Assembly: GCF_003253485.1 (NCBI RefSeq)
Contig: NZ_QKTX01000018.1
Coordinates: 30,279-94,278, forward strand
DNA from: Algoriphagus aquaeductus
Lineage (GTDB): Bacteria; Bacteroidota; Bacteroidia; Cytophagales; Cyclobacteriaceae
Reading direction: 5' to 3'
Length of the DNA: 64,000 nt
The notes below the pieces were generated by a model. It did not search any database and was not told the origin of the DNA. It saw only the letters and a program-made list of their open reading frames with translations. The position numbers and the translations under genes are program-made. This document shows positions 8,617 through 17,665 of the stretch, in pieces; positions within the stretch are counted from its first letter, which is position 1; each line of letters opens with the position of its first letter.

Positions 8617-9603
8617 ATGCCTTTTCCCATCGCCGATATGCACTGTGACCTCCTGTCTTTTTTGGCGGTAGTTCCCCGTGCAGACCCATTTGATAAAAAC
8701 CAAATTGCCTGCGCTTTTCCATGGATGCAAGAGGGAGGTGTCAAGATGCAGGTCATGGCGATTTATACTACTGTCGATTCGGGAAGTAGGGCCTTGGCCA
8801 CCAAGCAGGCAGCTATTTTTGATGAGTTGCTTCGCAAAGAAAAAGAAACGGTTTGCCGATTTGATGGAGATTTTTTCCGAAATCAATCTGAAAAAAGTCC
8901 AATCGGAATCATCGCTTCGGTGGAAAATGCGGCGGGTTTTGGCACGGAAAATTCCACCTGGCCTGAAATCTATCAGCAGTTTGATTCGATTGTGGAAAAA
9001 GTCGGGCCACTGGCCTACATCAGCCTGACGCACCATACCGAAAACCGATTCGGCGGAGGAAATTATACCGAAGGCATAGGCCTAAAAGAAGACGGCAAGC
9101 GCCTGCTCGATTACATGGCAGGAAAGCGGATTCCCATTGATCTTTCACATACTTCTGACTTACTCGCCGAAGGGATTCTCAAACACATTGACCGACATCA
9201 TTTGCCGATTCCTGTCATTGCCAGCCATTCCAATTTCCGATCCATTTGGAATCACAAGCGTAACCTCAGCGATGAATTTGCGCAGGAAATCATCCATCGT
9301 GGAGGCATCATCGGGGTGAATTTTCTCAGAGCATTTCTGGACAATGAAGTTCCGGAAAGGCTGTTTGAGCACCTGCTTCACGGAGTTAAGCTAGGTGAAA
9401 ATGCCATCTGCTTTGGCGCTGACTTTTTCTACACCAAGGATTTTCCTGACCCAAGTCGCCATCCATTTTACTTTCCCCTTGCAGAAAATGCCGGAAAGTA
9501 TCCTTCCATTTTGGAGCAGCTCAGCAAGCAGCTTTCGGAGGTTCAGCTTCGCAAAATGGCTTTCGAAAATGTGTTTAATTTCTACCAAAAACTCTGGGAC
9601 TGA
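8617..9603 (+). CDS. Membrane dipeptidase-like protein (peptidase M19)
   Basis: This 328-residue metallohydrolase belongs to the renal dipeptidase family, which hydrolyses dipeptides including D-amino-acid ones. The binuclear zinc residues are recognisable: IADMHCDLL (HxD) at residues about 5-12, the bridging Glu in ASVENAAG, ISLTHH, the histidine of IDLSHTSD, and ASHSNFR. No signal peptide is seen, so it should be cytoplasmic. The next gene overlaps its stop as TGATG, implying coupled translation. It diverges from the dioxygenase gene across about 170 bases. The pathway it serves is unknown. Confidence 0.9.
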   Translation: MPFPIADMHCDLLSFLAVVPRADPFDKNQIACAFPWMQEGGVKMQVMAIYTTVDSGSRALATKQAAIFDELLRKEKETVCRFDGDFFRNQSEKSPIGIIASVENAAGFGTENSTWPEIYQQFDSIVEKVGPLAYISLTHHTENRFGGGNYTEGIGLKEDGKRLLDYMAGKRIPIDLSHTSDLLAEGILKHIDRHHLPIPVIASHSNFRSIWNHKRNLSDEFAQEIIHRGGIIGVNFLRAFLDNEVPERLFEHLLHGVKLGENAICFGADFFYTKDFPDPSRHPFYFPLAENAGKYPSILEQLSKQLSEVQLRKMAFENVFNFYQKLWD

Positions 9604-10217
9604 TGTCTAGCCACCATTTTGTCAAAGAGCAGCAGGAACCTGCGGTGTTCATTTTGAACACGGAAGGCATTTCGTTTGAGACTGTTTCACCCTTGTTGGA
9701 ATGGGTGCCCACGGTGCTCGTCTGGCAAGAATGCGTAGAGACGGTGCTAAGTTGGGGGATCAAAGTGGATGTGATTTTGGCCACTCAAGAGTTTCAAAAA
9801 GCTAATTATAACCTCCTAGAAGAGCAGTATCCTGTTCGGTTTTTGACCGTCTCTGATGAAGGATTTTTGGAAGAAGGCTTACAGTATTTGCTAGCTTCCC
9901 AACACAATGGAGTGCATTTGGTGGGGTTTGATCATGCAGAAATCACTGCCTTGACAGAAAAGGCGAATCTTTTGGATCTGACCGTACTGGATGGAGAGTG
10001 GAAGTATTATCCGGTCAAAGAGGGAAAGTTCAAAAAGTGGTTTACATCGTATGAAATCCGGATTTTGGCTAAAGAAAATCAGCCGCTGGAACTTTCCAAT
10101 TCCAACGGCCAATTGCTTTTTCCTATTCAGTATTTGACTCAGATCGAGGTACCAGAAGGCATTTCTGAGTTTTCCAGTCCGGATATTTTTTGGATTGGGG
10201 AAAAGGTAATTTTCTAA
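9603..10217 (+). CDS. Uncharacterised protein, weakly thiamine pyrophosphokinase-like
   Basis: The 204-residue product has no clear-cut family assignment by eye. The order of segments faintly follows thiamine pyrophosphokinase: SWGIKVDVILATQEF where the enzyme has GIxPDxxxGDFDS, then an EEGLQYLLASQ helix, then GVHLVGFDHAEI where the enzyme has GAxGxRxDH. The catalytic acidic residues are mostly absent, so it may be a degenerate relative or unrelated. The start overlaps the M19 dipeptidase stop (TGATG), so the two are translationally coupled. Its stop overlaps the glpF stop on the other strand by four bases. Confidence 0.6.
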   Translation: MSSHHFVKEQQEPAVFILNTEGISFETVSPLLEWVPTVLVWQECVETVLSWGIKVDVILATQEFQKANYNLLEEQYPVRFLTVSDEGFLEEGLQYLLASQHNGVHLVGFDHAEITALTEKANLLDLTVLDGEWKYYPVKEGKFKKWFTSYEIRILAKENQPLELSNSNGQLLFPIQYLTQIEVPEGISEFSSPDIFWIGEKVIF

Positions 10218-10948
10218 GCACCCACCACCAAATACAAGCCTGCTGCCAATAAGGCGCCAAGAATTGGACCGAGGATCGGAACCCAAGAATAGTCCCAATC
10301 CGAGCTTCCTTTTCCCTTGATAGGCAAAAGCTGATGCATGATTCTAGGTCCCAGGTCACGGGCAGGGTTGATGGCATAGCCGGTGGTGCCGCCCAAAGCC
10401 AATCCAATCACCCAAACCAAAAACGCTACCGGTAATGCACCGACAGAACCCAATCCGATGGGTGTTCCTGCAGTGTCTTCCAATTTTGCTCCAGCGATAT
10501 AGAGAATCACAAAAATCAAAACAAAAGTCCCAATCACTTCTGAAAGAACACTTGTGCTGAAGTTTCTCACGGTGGGATCGGTACAAAATGGCGCCCGCTT
10601 CAATCCTGGATCATCTGTCATGTCGAAATGGTGACGATACATCAGCCAAGCCAAGCCCGACCCGAGCATTGCGCCGCCTAATTGAGCGATAATGTACCCG
10701 GGAGCTATGGACCAATCAAATTTGCCTACAGTTGCCAAACCGATGGTCACTGCCGGATTGAGATGAGCACCACTATAAGGTCCCGCCACGACTACCCCAC
10801 AAAAGACAGCAAGAGCCCAAGCTGTAGTGATGGCGATCAAACCACCTCCGTTTCCTTTGGTTCCCGGTAAAATTACATTGGCAACCACACCTGAACCAAG
10901 CAGGATAAGAATACCAGTTCCGATAAATTCTGCTACGATTGCGTTCAT
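10214..10948 (-). CDS. glpF: Glycerol uptake facilitator (aquaglyceroporin)
   Basis: This 244-residue channel of the MIP family has six membrane segments and both half-helix motifs: HLNPAVTIG near residue 63 and [10 protein letters not shown] near residue 195. The aspartate after the second NPAR, and the length of the loop around it, are typical of glycerol facilitators rather than strict water channels. It lets glycerol diffuse across the inner membrane to GlpK. The start codon overlaps the glpK stop as ATGA (10945-10948), so it is the third gene of a glpD-glpK-glpF operon. Confidence 0.95.
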   Translation of the reverse strand: MNAIVAEFIGTGILILLGSGVVANVILPGTKGNGGGLIAITTAWALAVFCGVVVAGPYSGAHLNPAVTIGLATVGKFDWSIAPGYIIAQLGGAMLGSGLAWLMYRHHFDMTDDPGLKRAPFCTDPTVRNFSTSVLSEVIGTFVLIFVILYIAGAKLEDTAGTPIGLGSVGALPVAFLVWVIGLALGGTTGYAINPARDLGPRIMHQLLPIKGKGSSDWDYSWVPILGPILGALLAAGLYLVVGA

Positions 10949-12444
10949 TCTACCCAGTTTTTAGAGCGTTCGACTGCCTTATGCCAAAAGTGTATCAACT
11001 GATCACGCTTTTCAGCTTCCATGTTAGGTTCGAAACTTTGGTCAGCTTCCCATAACTCTTGCAATTCTTCCTGATTTTTCCAAAATCCCACAGCCAATCC
11101 CGCCAAAAATGCAGCGCCGATGGCTGTGGTTTCGATGATTTTTGGGCGTTTGATTTCGCAGCCAAGTAGGTCCGCCTGGAATTGCATCAGGAAATTGTTG
11201 GCAGTAGCTCCTCCATCCACCCGGAGTTCTTGAGTAGGTTTCCCGCTGTCTTTTTCCATGGCTTTGAGTACATCAAAGACTTGGTAGGCGATCGCTTCCA
11301 AGGCTGCGCGGGTCATGTGGGCGATGGTCGTGCCACGTGTGATGCCAAAGAAAGCTCCCCGTGCATTTTGATCCCAGTGCGGGGCCCCTAGTCCGGCCAA
11401 GGCAGGAACAAAGTACACGCCGTCGTTATCATCCAGGCTGGTGGCCAATTTTTCGGTTTCCTTCGCATGACTGAAGAGTTCGATGCCATCTCTCAGCCAT
11501 TGAATCGCCGCTCCGCCAATGAATACAGAGCCTTCGAGTGCATAGTTGATCTTGTTGCCTATTTTCCAAGCAACGGTAGTGAGTAGTTGATTTTGGGAGC
11601 GAACGGCCTCTTTTCCGGTATTCATGACCAAGAAGCATCCTGTTCCGTAGGTGGTTTTAGCCATTCCGGGTTGGGTGCAAAGCTGTCCAAAAAGTGCCGC
11701 CTGCTGATCTCCGGCCACTCCTGCAATCGGGATTTTGGTATTGAGCACATCGCCTGCGGTCTCGGTGAATACCTCGCTGCAGCTTTTCACTTCAGGCAGC
11801 ATCGAGGCAGGTATGCCGAATAATTCCAACAGTTCCTTGTCCCATTCCTGCGTATGAATGTTGAAAATCATCGTGCGACTTGCATTGGTGATGTCGGTGA
11901 GGTGACTTTTTCCAGCTGTCAGCTTCCAAATCAGCCAAGAATCCACCGTGCCAAAAGCCAGTTCTCCCGCTTCCGCTTTTTGCCTTGCTCCTTCTACATT
12001 TTCCAGGATCCAGCGGATTTTGGTAGCGGAGAAATAGGCGTCGATGATCAATCCAGTTTTGGCAGCGATTTGCTCGGCATGGCCTTTTTCCTTGAGCTCA
12101 TTGCAATAAGGGGCAGTTCTTCGGTCTTGCCAAACGATGGCATGATAGAGCGGTTTTCCGGTTTTTCGATCCCAGACAATGGTCGTTTCCCGCTGATTGG
12201 TGATGCCGATGGCAGCGATTTGGTCAGCGCGTATGCTTTTGTTAACCAAGGCTTCGATCATGACCGCCGATTGGCTGGACCAGATTTCATCCGGGTCATG
12301 CTCCACCCATCCTTGTTTGGGAAAGTGCTGCTTGAATTCCTTTTGGGCGACGGAGACGATTTGCCCTTTTTGGTCAAAAATAATGGCTCTGGAGCTCGTT
12401 GTGCCTTGATCCAAAGCCAAAATGTAAGGTTTGTTTTGGGACAT
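10945..12444 (-). CDS. glpK: Glycerol kinase
   Basis: This 499-residue FGGY-family kinase phosphorylates glycerol to glycerol 3-phosphate, trapping it in the cell. It shows the phosphate-1 motif [15 protein letters not shown] at the N terminus, the conserved QxRET segment ([11 protein letters not shown]), [21 protein letters not shown], the [13 protein letters not shown] motif, and [19 protein letters not shown] in the C-terminal ATPase half. Length and order are typical. It lies 35 bases after glpD and overlaps glpF by four bases, consistent with one transcript. Confidence 0.98.
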   Translation of the reverse strand: MSQNKPYILALDQGTTSSRAIIFDQKGQIVSVAQKEFKQHFPKQGWVEHDPDEIWSSQSAVMIEALVNKSIRADQIAAIGITNQRETTIVWDRKTGKPLYHAIVWQDRRTAPYCNELKEKGHAEQIAAKTGLIIDAYFSATKIRWILENVEGARQKAEAGELAFGTVDSWLIWKLTAGKSHLTDITNASRTMIFNIHTQEWDKELLELFGIPASMLPEVKSCSEVFTETAGDVLNTKIPIAGVAGDQQAALFGQLCTQPGMAKTTYGTGCFLVMNTGKEAVRSQNQLLTTVAWKIGNKINYALEGSVFIGGAAIQWLRDGIELFSHAKETEKLATSLDDNDGVYFVPALAGLGAPHWDQNARGAFFGITRGTTIAHMTRAALEAIAYQVFDVLKAMEKDSGKPTQELRVDGGATANNFLMQFQADLLGCEIKRPKIIETTAIGAAFLAGLAVGFWKNQEELQELWEADQSFEPNMEAEKRDQLIHFWHKAVERSKNWVE

Positions 12445-12479
12445 TTTTGGGTTTAGAGGTTAAAGGTAAAGGGTCGGTT

Positions 12480-14048
12480 TTATGTGCTTTTGATGAGGTA
12501 TTTTTCTGCAGTTTTCTTGAAATCAACCAGTTCGGAATCGATCCAAGCTTGGTCTTTTTGAAGTGCAACGGCCATGGTTTGGGCCACTTTCTCAGCCGAA
12601 TCCAATGCTGCCTGCGCATCGAGAATCAACATACGAATTCTTCGGGAAAGTACATCTTCCACTTTGACGGCCATTTCATTTTCGCAGGACCAGACGACCT
12701 CTGCCAGGATATTCGGGAATGCCGGATGGATGGGCTCGCTCCATTCTGGGTTTTCCTTTGCGAGTTGCTGGATTTTTACTGCGTCCGAACCGTAAACACT
12801 CCAATGTCCTGACGGAATTTCAGTTGTGAAGCCATGGATTTTCTGATTAAGGGATTTGCTTGGGTTGAGTTTCTGTCCGGTGATTTGGGTAAAATAGTCC
12901 ACGGTGTCTTCGCCCATTTTTCGATAGGTGGTCCATTTGCCTCCGGTAAGGGTTACCAAGCCGCTTTGGGATACGATTACCTTGTGGGAGCGGGAGATTT
13001 CTTTGGTTTTGGTGCTGCCTTCTTTGGGTCTTGCGAGTGGTCGGAGCCCAGCAAAAACAGCTTTGACATCGGCTCTGCTTGGTTTTTTGGTTAAATAACC
13101 ACTGGCTGTTTCCAACACAAAATCAATTTCCCTTTGCAAAGCTTCGGGTTCGAGTTTGGCTTTTTCCCGAAGGGTGTCTGTCGTACCTACTACGAGTTTG
13201 TTGTGCCAAGGTACAGCAAAAAGCACACGCCCGTCCCGGGTTTTGGGAATCATCAAGGCGTCTTTTCCACCCAAAAAATCTAAATCCATAACCAAATGAA
13301 TGCCTTGGCTAGGCTGAATGGTTTTTGGTGCTTCTGGATTATCCATTTGCAAGATTTTGTCCGCAAAAACGCCAGTGGCATTGACGACCATTTTGGTCTG
13401 GATTTCCAGTTTTTCTTTGGACTGTTCGTCGATGACTTTTAAGCCGGAGATTTTGCCTGAGTCATTTTTCACAAGCCCAGAAACCTTCATGTAATTCAAG
13501 ACACAGGCTCCAAGCTCATCTGCTGTTTGAGCAATGTTGAGTGCCAGTCTTGCATCGTCAAACTGCCCGTCGTGGTAGACCACTCCGCCTTTGAGTTGGT
13601 CTTGGTTTACGGAAGGAAGGCGGCGAACCGTTTCAGCTTTGGAGATAAATCTGGACTTTCCGAGACGGAGCTTGCCTGCCATCCAGTCGTAGATTTTCAG
13701 TCCTGCGCTATATTGAATGCGGTCCCACCAAGTATAGATTGGAATAATGAAGGGTTGGTTTTGGGTGAGGTGGGGGGCATTTTTAAGGAGCATTCCTCGT
13801 TCTTTGAGGGCTTCCAAAACCAACGCGATATCGCCTTGGGCCAGGTAGCGAACTCCCCCATGTACCAGTTTGGTGCTTCGGCTGGAGGTTCCTTTGGCAA
13901 AATCAGCCTTTTCCAACAAGACTACTGAAAGCCCTCGGGAAACGGCATCCAAGGCTACTCCAAGCCCGGACGAACCGCCGCCAATCACGGCAATATCCCA
14001 GATTTTACTTTTATCTCTAAGCTGATTTAAGTTTTCTTCTCGATTCAT
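12480..14048 (-). CDS. glpD: Aerobic glycerol-3-phosphate dehydrogenase
   Basis: This 522-residue FAD enzyme oxidises glycerol 3-phosphate to dihydroxyacetone phosphate and feeds electrons to the quinone pool at the inner membrane. It shows the FAD fold DIAVIGGGSSGLGVALDAVSRG at residues about 18-40, KGTSSRSTKLVHGGVRYL, NATGVFADKI, and the TLTGGKWTTYRKMGED signature before the C-terminal helical domain. It is the first gene of the glp operon. Its start lies across a 127-base region from the divergent DeoR-type regulator, with repeated TTACTTTC motifs between. Confidence 0.97.
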   Translation of the reverse strand: MNREENLNQLRDKSKIWDIAVIGGGSSGLGVALDAVSRGLSVVLLEKADFAKGTSSRSTKLVHGGVRYLAQGDIALVLEALKERGMLLKNAPHLTQNQPFIIPIYTWWDRIQYSAGLKIYDWMAGKLRLGKSRFISKAETVRRLPSVNQDQLKGGVVYHDGQFDDARLALNIAQTADELGACVLNYMKVSGLVKNDSGKISGLKVIDEQSKEKLEIQTKMVVNATGVFADKILQMDNPEAPKTIQPSQGIHLVMDLDFLGGKDALMIPKTRDGRVLFAVPWHNKLVVGTTDTLREKAKLEPEALQREIDFVLETASGYLTKKPSRADVKAVFAGLRPLARPKEGSTKTKEISRSHKVIVSQSGLVTLTGGKWTTYRKMGEDTVDYFTQITGQKLNPSKSLNQKIHGFTTEIPSGHWSVYGSDAVKIQQLAKENPEWSEPIHPAFPNILAEVVWSCENEMAVKVEDVLSRRIRMLILDAQAALDSAEKVAQTMAVALQKDQAWIDSELVDFKKTAEKYLIKST

Positions 14049-14067
14049 TTTCTTTCCCTTCTGGGCT

Positions 14068-14154
14068 AAAAGTAATTCAAAAGGAAATAAAAAGAAATTA
14101 AACGAAAGTAAAATTTACGAAATGGTTTCCAATTACTTTCTTTTAATTACTTTC
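14068..14154. promoter_or_regulatory. Operator-like repeats between glpD and the DeoR regulator
   Basis: AATTACTTTC occurs twice in direct orientation at 14131-14140 and 14145-14154. Inverted counterparts are AAAAGTAATT at 14068-14077 and CGAAAGTAAAATTT at 14103-14116. Spacing of the direct pair is 14 bases. The second copy continues to TACTTTCG, one base off the TAnnTTTG promoter box, so bound repressor would block transcription of the regulator and probably of glpD. The DeoR protein is the natural candidate ligand (inference). Confidence 0.65.
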
Positions 14155-14175
14155 GAGTGATCAAATTGAAAAGTC

Positions 14176-14937
14176 ATGACCATTGCAGAACGGCATAAGC
14201 ATATATTGGACGAACTGGCAAAAAGCGGATTTGTCAGTGTATCTGACCTCGCCAAATCACTCCAAGTGACGGTTGTGACGATTCGAAAAGATCTAAAAAT
14301 CTTGGAGGACAAGGGCTTGCTCTATCGCTCTCACGGAAGTGCCACCTCGGTATCTCCCTATGTGTCTGACCGCTCGGTTCAGGTCAAGAAACTGGAGCAG
14401 GTGGAGGAAAAGAGCAGAATTGCGCAGAAAGCCTTGGAATTTTTAGAACCGAAAGATGCCATCATTATTGGTTCGGGTACGACTGTAGGTGCTTTTGCGC
14501 AAGCGATTCCAAGGAATTATCCCTTGACGGTGTTGACTTCTGCCATGAATGTAGCGATGGCCCTGATCGATACCACGGAGATCGAACTGGTGCAGCTTGG
14601 AGGAGTGGTGCGAAAAAGCAGCAGTTCTGCAGTTGGACATTTTGCTGAGGAGATGCTCAAAAGTTTTGCCTGCAGTAAATTGTTTCTCAGTGTGGACGGC
14701 ATCAGTCTGGACCACGGGCTCACCACATCCAATATGATGGAAGCCCACCTCAATGCTCAAATGATCCGATCCGTTCAGAAGACCATCGTGCTGGTCGATA
14801 GCCGGAAGTTTGGTCGAAAAGGATTTGGCAAAATCGGTGAACTCGAAGACGTCGATGTGATCATCACCGACTCGGGAATTCCGGAGATTTTCAAAGAAAA
14901 GCTGGAAGAAAAGGGAATCGAAGTGGTGGTAGTTTAA
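14176..14937 (+). CDS. glpR: DeoR family transcriptional repressor, probable glycerol regulon regulator
   Basis: The product is 253 residues. Residues 1-55 form the DeoR winged helix (RHKHILDELAK, SVSDLAKSLQVTVVTIRKDLKILEDKGLL, then YRSHGSA). The rest is the sugar-phosphate-sensing DeoRC domain with IIGSGTTVGAFAQ, TSAMNVAMAL, LFLSVDGIS and VDSRKFGRKGFGKI. Such proteins release DNA when they bind a phosphorylated sugar. Its position, divergent from glpD-glpK-glpF, suggests glycerol 3-phosphate as effector. The symbol is assigned by context and family, not by detailed similarity. Its stop overlaps the next, convergent gene by four bases. Confidence 0.85.
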   Translation: MTIAERHKHILDELAKSGFVSVSDLAKSLQVTVVTIRKDLKILEDKGLLYRSHGSATSVSPYVSDRSVQVKKLEQVEEKSRIAQKALEFLEPKDAIIIGSGTTVGAFAQAIPRNYPLTVLTSAMNVAMALIDTTEIELVQLGGVVRKSSSSAVGHFAEEMLKSFACSKLFLSVDGISLDHGLTTSNMMEAHLNAQMIRSVQKTIVLVDSRKFGRKGFGKIGELEDVDVIITDSGIPEIFKEKLEEKGIEVVVV

Positions 14938-15431
14938 AAGTCTTTGTACACCTTTCGCTCGACCTTGGATCCATTTTTCTCCAAGGTCACCACATAGATA
15001 AAGTCGTATTCCAAGTCAGTCAGATCGGCGAATTTTTCTCCATCGCCCACAAAATAGTTAGCCAATTGACTGACGGTGTTGCTGTGGCCGACCACCAAGA
15101 TGTTTCCTTCTCTTTTGCGAAGCTCTTCTACCAAGGCGTCATGATTGTTGGGATCGTAGATTTCGATCTCGATACTGGCTTGGTCTGCTGTAGGTTTTGC
15201 CGTATTTCTGGTGCGGATATAATCTGTGGAAAATATATGCTTGATATCCTCTTTTTCCAGAATCTGTGAAAGTTTCAATGCTCTCACGCCACCCACAAAT
15301 GCCAGTTCAGGATCATTCCCCACCAATTGCTTTTCGGCATGACGGACAATGTAGATGGTCTTAGGAGAATTTGGTGATGTACAAGCTCCTAGCATTAGAA
15401 GCAGGCTGAAGAGGAGGAGTAGGTTTTTCAT
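14934..15431 (-). CDS. Histidine phosphatase superfamily lipoprotein (SixA/phosphoglycerate mutase-like)
   Basis: This 165-residue protein starts with a lipoprotein signal (LLLFSLLLMLGAC, lipobox cysteine 17), so it is exported and lipid-anchored. The phosphohistidine motif is IYIVRHAEK, shortly after the anchor, and the second catalytic histidine is in ILVVGHSNT near residue 115. It has the compact size of SixA-type or phosphoglycerate-mutase-like phosphatases and lacks the long insertions of phytases. The extracytoplasmic substrate is unknown. Its stop overlaps that of the DeoR gene on the opposite strand. Confidence 0.85.
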   Translation of the reverse strand: MKNLLLLFSLLLMLGACTSPNSPKTIYIVRHAEKQLVGNDPELAFVGGVRALKLSQILEKEDIKHIFSTDYIRTRNTAKPTADQASIEIEIYDPNNHDALVEELRKREGNILVVGHSNTVSQLANYFVGDGEKFADLTDLEYDFIYVVTLEKNGSKVERKVYKDF

Positions 15432-15536
15432 AGATTTTTAAAGGTATGCTCCGGGAGATTAGAGATATGCTTCGCAAAATAGAAGGCCTGTCTCGGCGCT
15501 AGCCATATTTTTTTATCTGCGAAGCTATCTTTTTGA

Positions 15537-16271
15537 TTATCCCGAAAAGGTATTGTCCAGATGCTGATCCTTGGCTTTGACTTCTTCAAATTCCAGGAAT
15601 TGTTCCCAGAAATCTATTTCAGGAAGTGCTGCTCTGAGGAAGATTTTTTCTTTTTTGATCGGATGAACAAACACCAAGTGAAAAGCATGAAGATTGATGC
15701 TACCGTCAGGATTGGCTTTAGAGAATCCGTACTTTACATCGCCTCGGATCGGGCAACCCATGGACGCTAATTGAACGCGAATCTGATGCGGACGGCCAGA
15801 AATCGGTCTAACTTCCAGAAGCCAGTGATCGTTGAGTTTGCCTAGCACCTTGTAATTGAGCTCGGATTTTTGTGAACCCGGTACTTCTGTATCGTGTGCG
15901 GTGACGAAGTTTTTGGCTTCGTCCTTGGTCAGCCAGTGCGTGAGTTTACCTTGTTCTTCTTTCGGGCGACGCTTCACGATAGCCCAATAGACTTTGTGAA
16001 TGTCTCTTTTGCGGAAAAGCTCCATCATTCGCTCCAGTCCTTTGGAGGTCCGGGCAAAAGCCACCAAGCCACTGACCGGCCGGTCCAAACGGTGAATCGG
16101 GTGGAGAAAAACCGCTCCCGGCTTTTCATATTTATTGGCAATATACTCTTTGCAGTAGTCCGTCAGTGTCTTGTCTCCGGTTTTATCCCCTTGTACCAAG
16201 ACCCCCGCCGCCTTGTTGACGACTAGGAGGTGATTGTCTTCATAGACAACAGAAAATGGTTTTGTTCTCAT
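15537..16271 (-). CDS. RluA family pseudouridine synthase
   Basis: This 244-residue RNA modification enzyme has the catalytic aspartate in HPIHRLDRPVSGLVAFA (residues about 57-73) and the uridine-binding RPISGRPHQIRVQLASMG motif around residue 155. There is no S4 domain at the N terminus, so it resembles the single-domain RluA/TruC type. It isomerises uridine in rRNA or tRNA; the exact target is not predictable. The ATG at 16271 directly precedes KPFSVVYEDNHLLVVNK, the usual family start. It lies 68 bases downstream of the GNAT gene on the same strand. Confidence 0.9.
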   Translation of the reverse strand: MRTKPFSVVYEDNHLLVVNKAAGVLVQGDKTGDKTLTDYCKEYIANKYEKPGAVFLHPIHRLDRPVSGLVAFARTSKGLERMMELFRKRDIHKVYWAIVKRRPKEEQGKLTHWLTKDEAKNFVTAHDTEVPGSQKSELNYKVLGKLNDHWLLEVRPISGRPHQIRVQLASMGCPIRGDVKYGFSKANPDGSINLHAFHLVFVHPIKKEKIFLRAALPEIDFWEQFLEFEEVKAKDQHLDNTFSG

Positions 16272-16296
16272 AATGAATCACAAAGGTAGGGGAATA

Positions 16297-16356
16297 TGTT
16301 GGATGACCGATGTCGGATGTCTGATGCATCGGTCATCGGTCACCCTACATCCAACA
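16297..16356. repeat. Imperfect inverted repeat of ACCGATG units
   Basis: GGATGACCGATG (16301-16312) is mirrored by CATCGGTCATC (16327-16337), and an outer TGTTGGATG (16297-16305) by CATCCAACA (16348-16356). The outer arm runs into the last codons of the GNAT gene. It belongs to the same GACCGA-type vocabulary as 7798-7829. Confidence 0.5.
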
Positions 16357-16822
16357 GTTTTTTAATCTCATAATCCTGCAAATGCGCATTTAGCCAGCCG
16401 GCTTCGAGATAGGCCCCGTATTTTTTGTAGAAATTGATCGCAGGCTTGTTCCAGTCCAGTACCTGCCACATCATACCGGTACACCCATCTTCGAGACACT
16501 TGGCCATCACCCGGTCGAAAAGTAGTTTCCCGGCACCATTTCCTCGCTCGGATTCGGTGACTACGATATCCTCGAGGTATAATCTTTTCCCTTTCCAGGT
16601 AGAATAGCGATAGTAATAAATGGCAATACCGATGATCTCTCCTGTGGTGTTTTTCTCACAAACATAAAGACCATATACCGGATTGGGACCGAATCCGTCT
16701 TTTTCCATCATCTCCAAGGTGTTGGTGACCTGTTCGGGAGCTTTTTCATACAGGGCGAGTTCCTTGATCAGTTCGAGTACTCGGGGCAGATCTTCGATTT
16801 TGCCTTCGCGGAGGGAATACAT
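16340..16822 (-). CDS. GNAT family N-acetyltransferase, diamine acetyltransferase-like
   Basis: This 160-residue protein has the GNAT fold: LREGKIEDLPRVLELIKELA at the N terminus, the strand LYLEDIVVTESERGNGAGKLLFDRV with the acetyl-CoA loop RGNGAGK, and the C-terminal DWNKPAINFYKKYGAYLEAGW. The EKAPEQV segment and the DWN..AINFY..YGA ending are characteristic of the spermidine/spermine acetyltransferase (SAT) subgroup. It may acetylate polyamines or another small amine in the cytoplasm; the substrate is inferred. It precedes rluA on the same strand. Confidence 0.88.
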   Translation of the reverse strand: MYSLREGKIEDLPRVLELIKELALYEKAPEQVTNTLEMMEKDGFGPNPVYGLYVCEKNTTGEIIGIAIYYYRYSTWKGKRLYLEDIVVTESERGNGAGKLLFDRVMAKCLEDGCTGMMWQVLDWNKPAINFYKKYGAYLEAGWLNAHLQDYEIKKLLDVG

Positions 16823-16893
16823 AGGCTTTTGTGGGGAAGTGATTTGCTATTTTGTTAACTATGCGCCTAAATTAGTCAAAACCTGAGAAACGA

Positions 16894-17664
16894 ATGTTTT
16901 TAGCCATCGATGCCGGCAATTCCAATGTAGTTTTTGCACTTTTTGACTCCAAAAGCGGCAAGTGGACCAATCAATTTCGATTGGAAACTAAAACACCCAA
17001 ATTGATTTCTCAGCTTAGTAAAAAGGTTCCGCTCTATTTTCTCGAGCATGATATCCATGTTTCCCAGATTGAAAAGATCGGTTTTAGCTCCGTGGTGCCT
17101 GAGATCAACGGCATCATCGAGCAGTTTTGTGAAAGTTTTTTTGGACAAGCCCCGTATTTGATTCAGCCAAAAAGCTTCTCTAAACTACCTGTCAAGCCTG
17201 TGCGGCCCAATGAAATCGGTAGCGATCTCATGTGCAATGTAATGGCGGCTTATTCGCGGGTATCGGGCCCCGTAATTATTGTGGATTTTGGTACAGCATT
17301 GACTTTTACTGCCGTGGGACAGGATGGGTTGATCTTAGGGGTTTCCATTGCTCCGGGACTTCAAACTGCGATCAAAGCACTCTTCATGAATACCTCCAAA
17401 TTGCCTGAAGTGGAGTTGAAAATGCCTGAGTCTGCTTTGGGGAAAAATACGATCCATGCGATCCAGGCAGGGATTCTTTATGGATACACTGGCTTGGTTA
17501 AGGGAATGCTCGAGGCAATTAGAAAAGAAACACAACTTGATTTCAAGGTGATCGCCACAGGAGGGCTTTCTTCGATTTTGACCAATTTGGAAGAAGAATT
17601 CGACGTAGTAGATCGAAACTTAACCTTGGAAGGACTTCGACTGATTACCGAAGCTAATTCCTGA
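16894..17664 (+). CDS. coaX: Type III pantothenate kinase
   Basis: This 256-residue enzyme of the ASKHA fold carries out the first step of coenzyme A synthesis. It shows the phosphate-binding AIDAGNSNVVFALFD at the N terminus, the pantothenate-site loop VRPNEIGSDLMCNVMAAY, the second phosphate motif IIVDFGTALTFTAV, GVSIAPGLQTAIKAL, and VIATGGLSSIL near the C terminus. Length is normal. It is divergent from the GNAT gene, and its stop is one base from the convergent RES-domain toxin stop. Confidence 0.95.
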   Translation: MFLAIDAGNSNVVFALFDSKSGKWTNQFRLETKTPKLISQLSKKVPLYFLEHDIHVSQIEKIGFSSVVPEINGIIEQFCESFFGQAPYLIQPKSFSKLPVKPVRPNEIGSDLMCNVMAAYSRVSGPVIIVDFGTALTFTAVGQDGLILGVSIAPGLQTAIKALFMNTSKLPEVELKMPESALGKNTIHAIQAGILYGYTGLVKGMLEAIRKETQLDFKVIATGGLSSILTNLEEEFDVVDRNLTLEGLRLITEANS

Positions 17665-17665
17665 C

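Noticed and set aside
11854..12456. 200-codon open frame antisense to glpK
   Set aside because: It is antisense to conserved glycerol kinase motifs and has no recognisable product.
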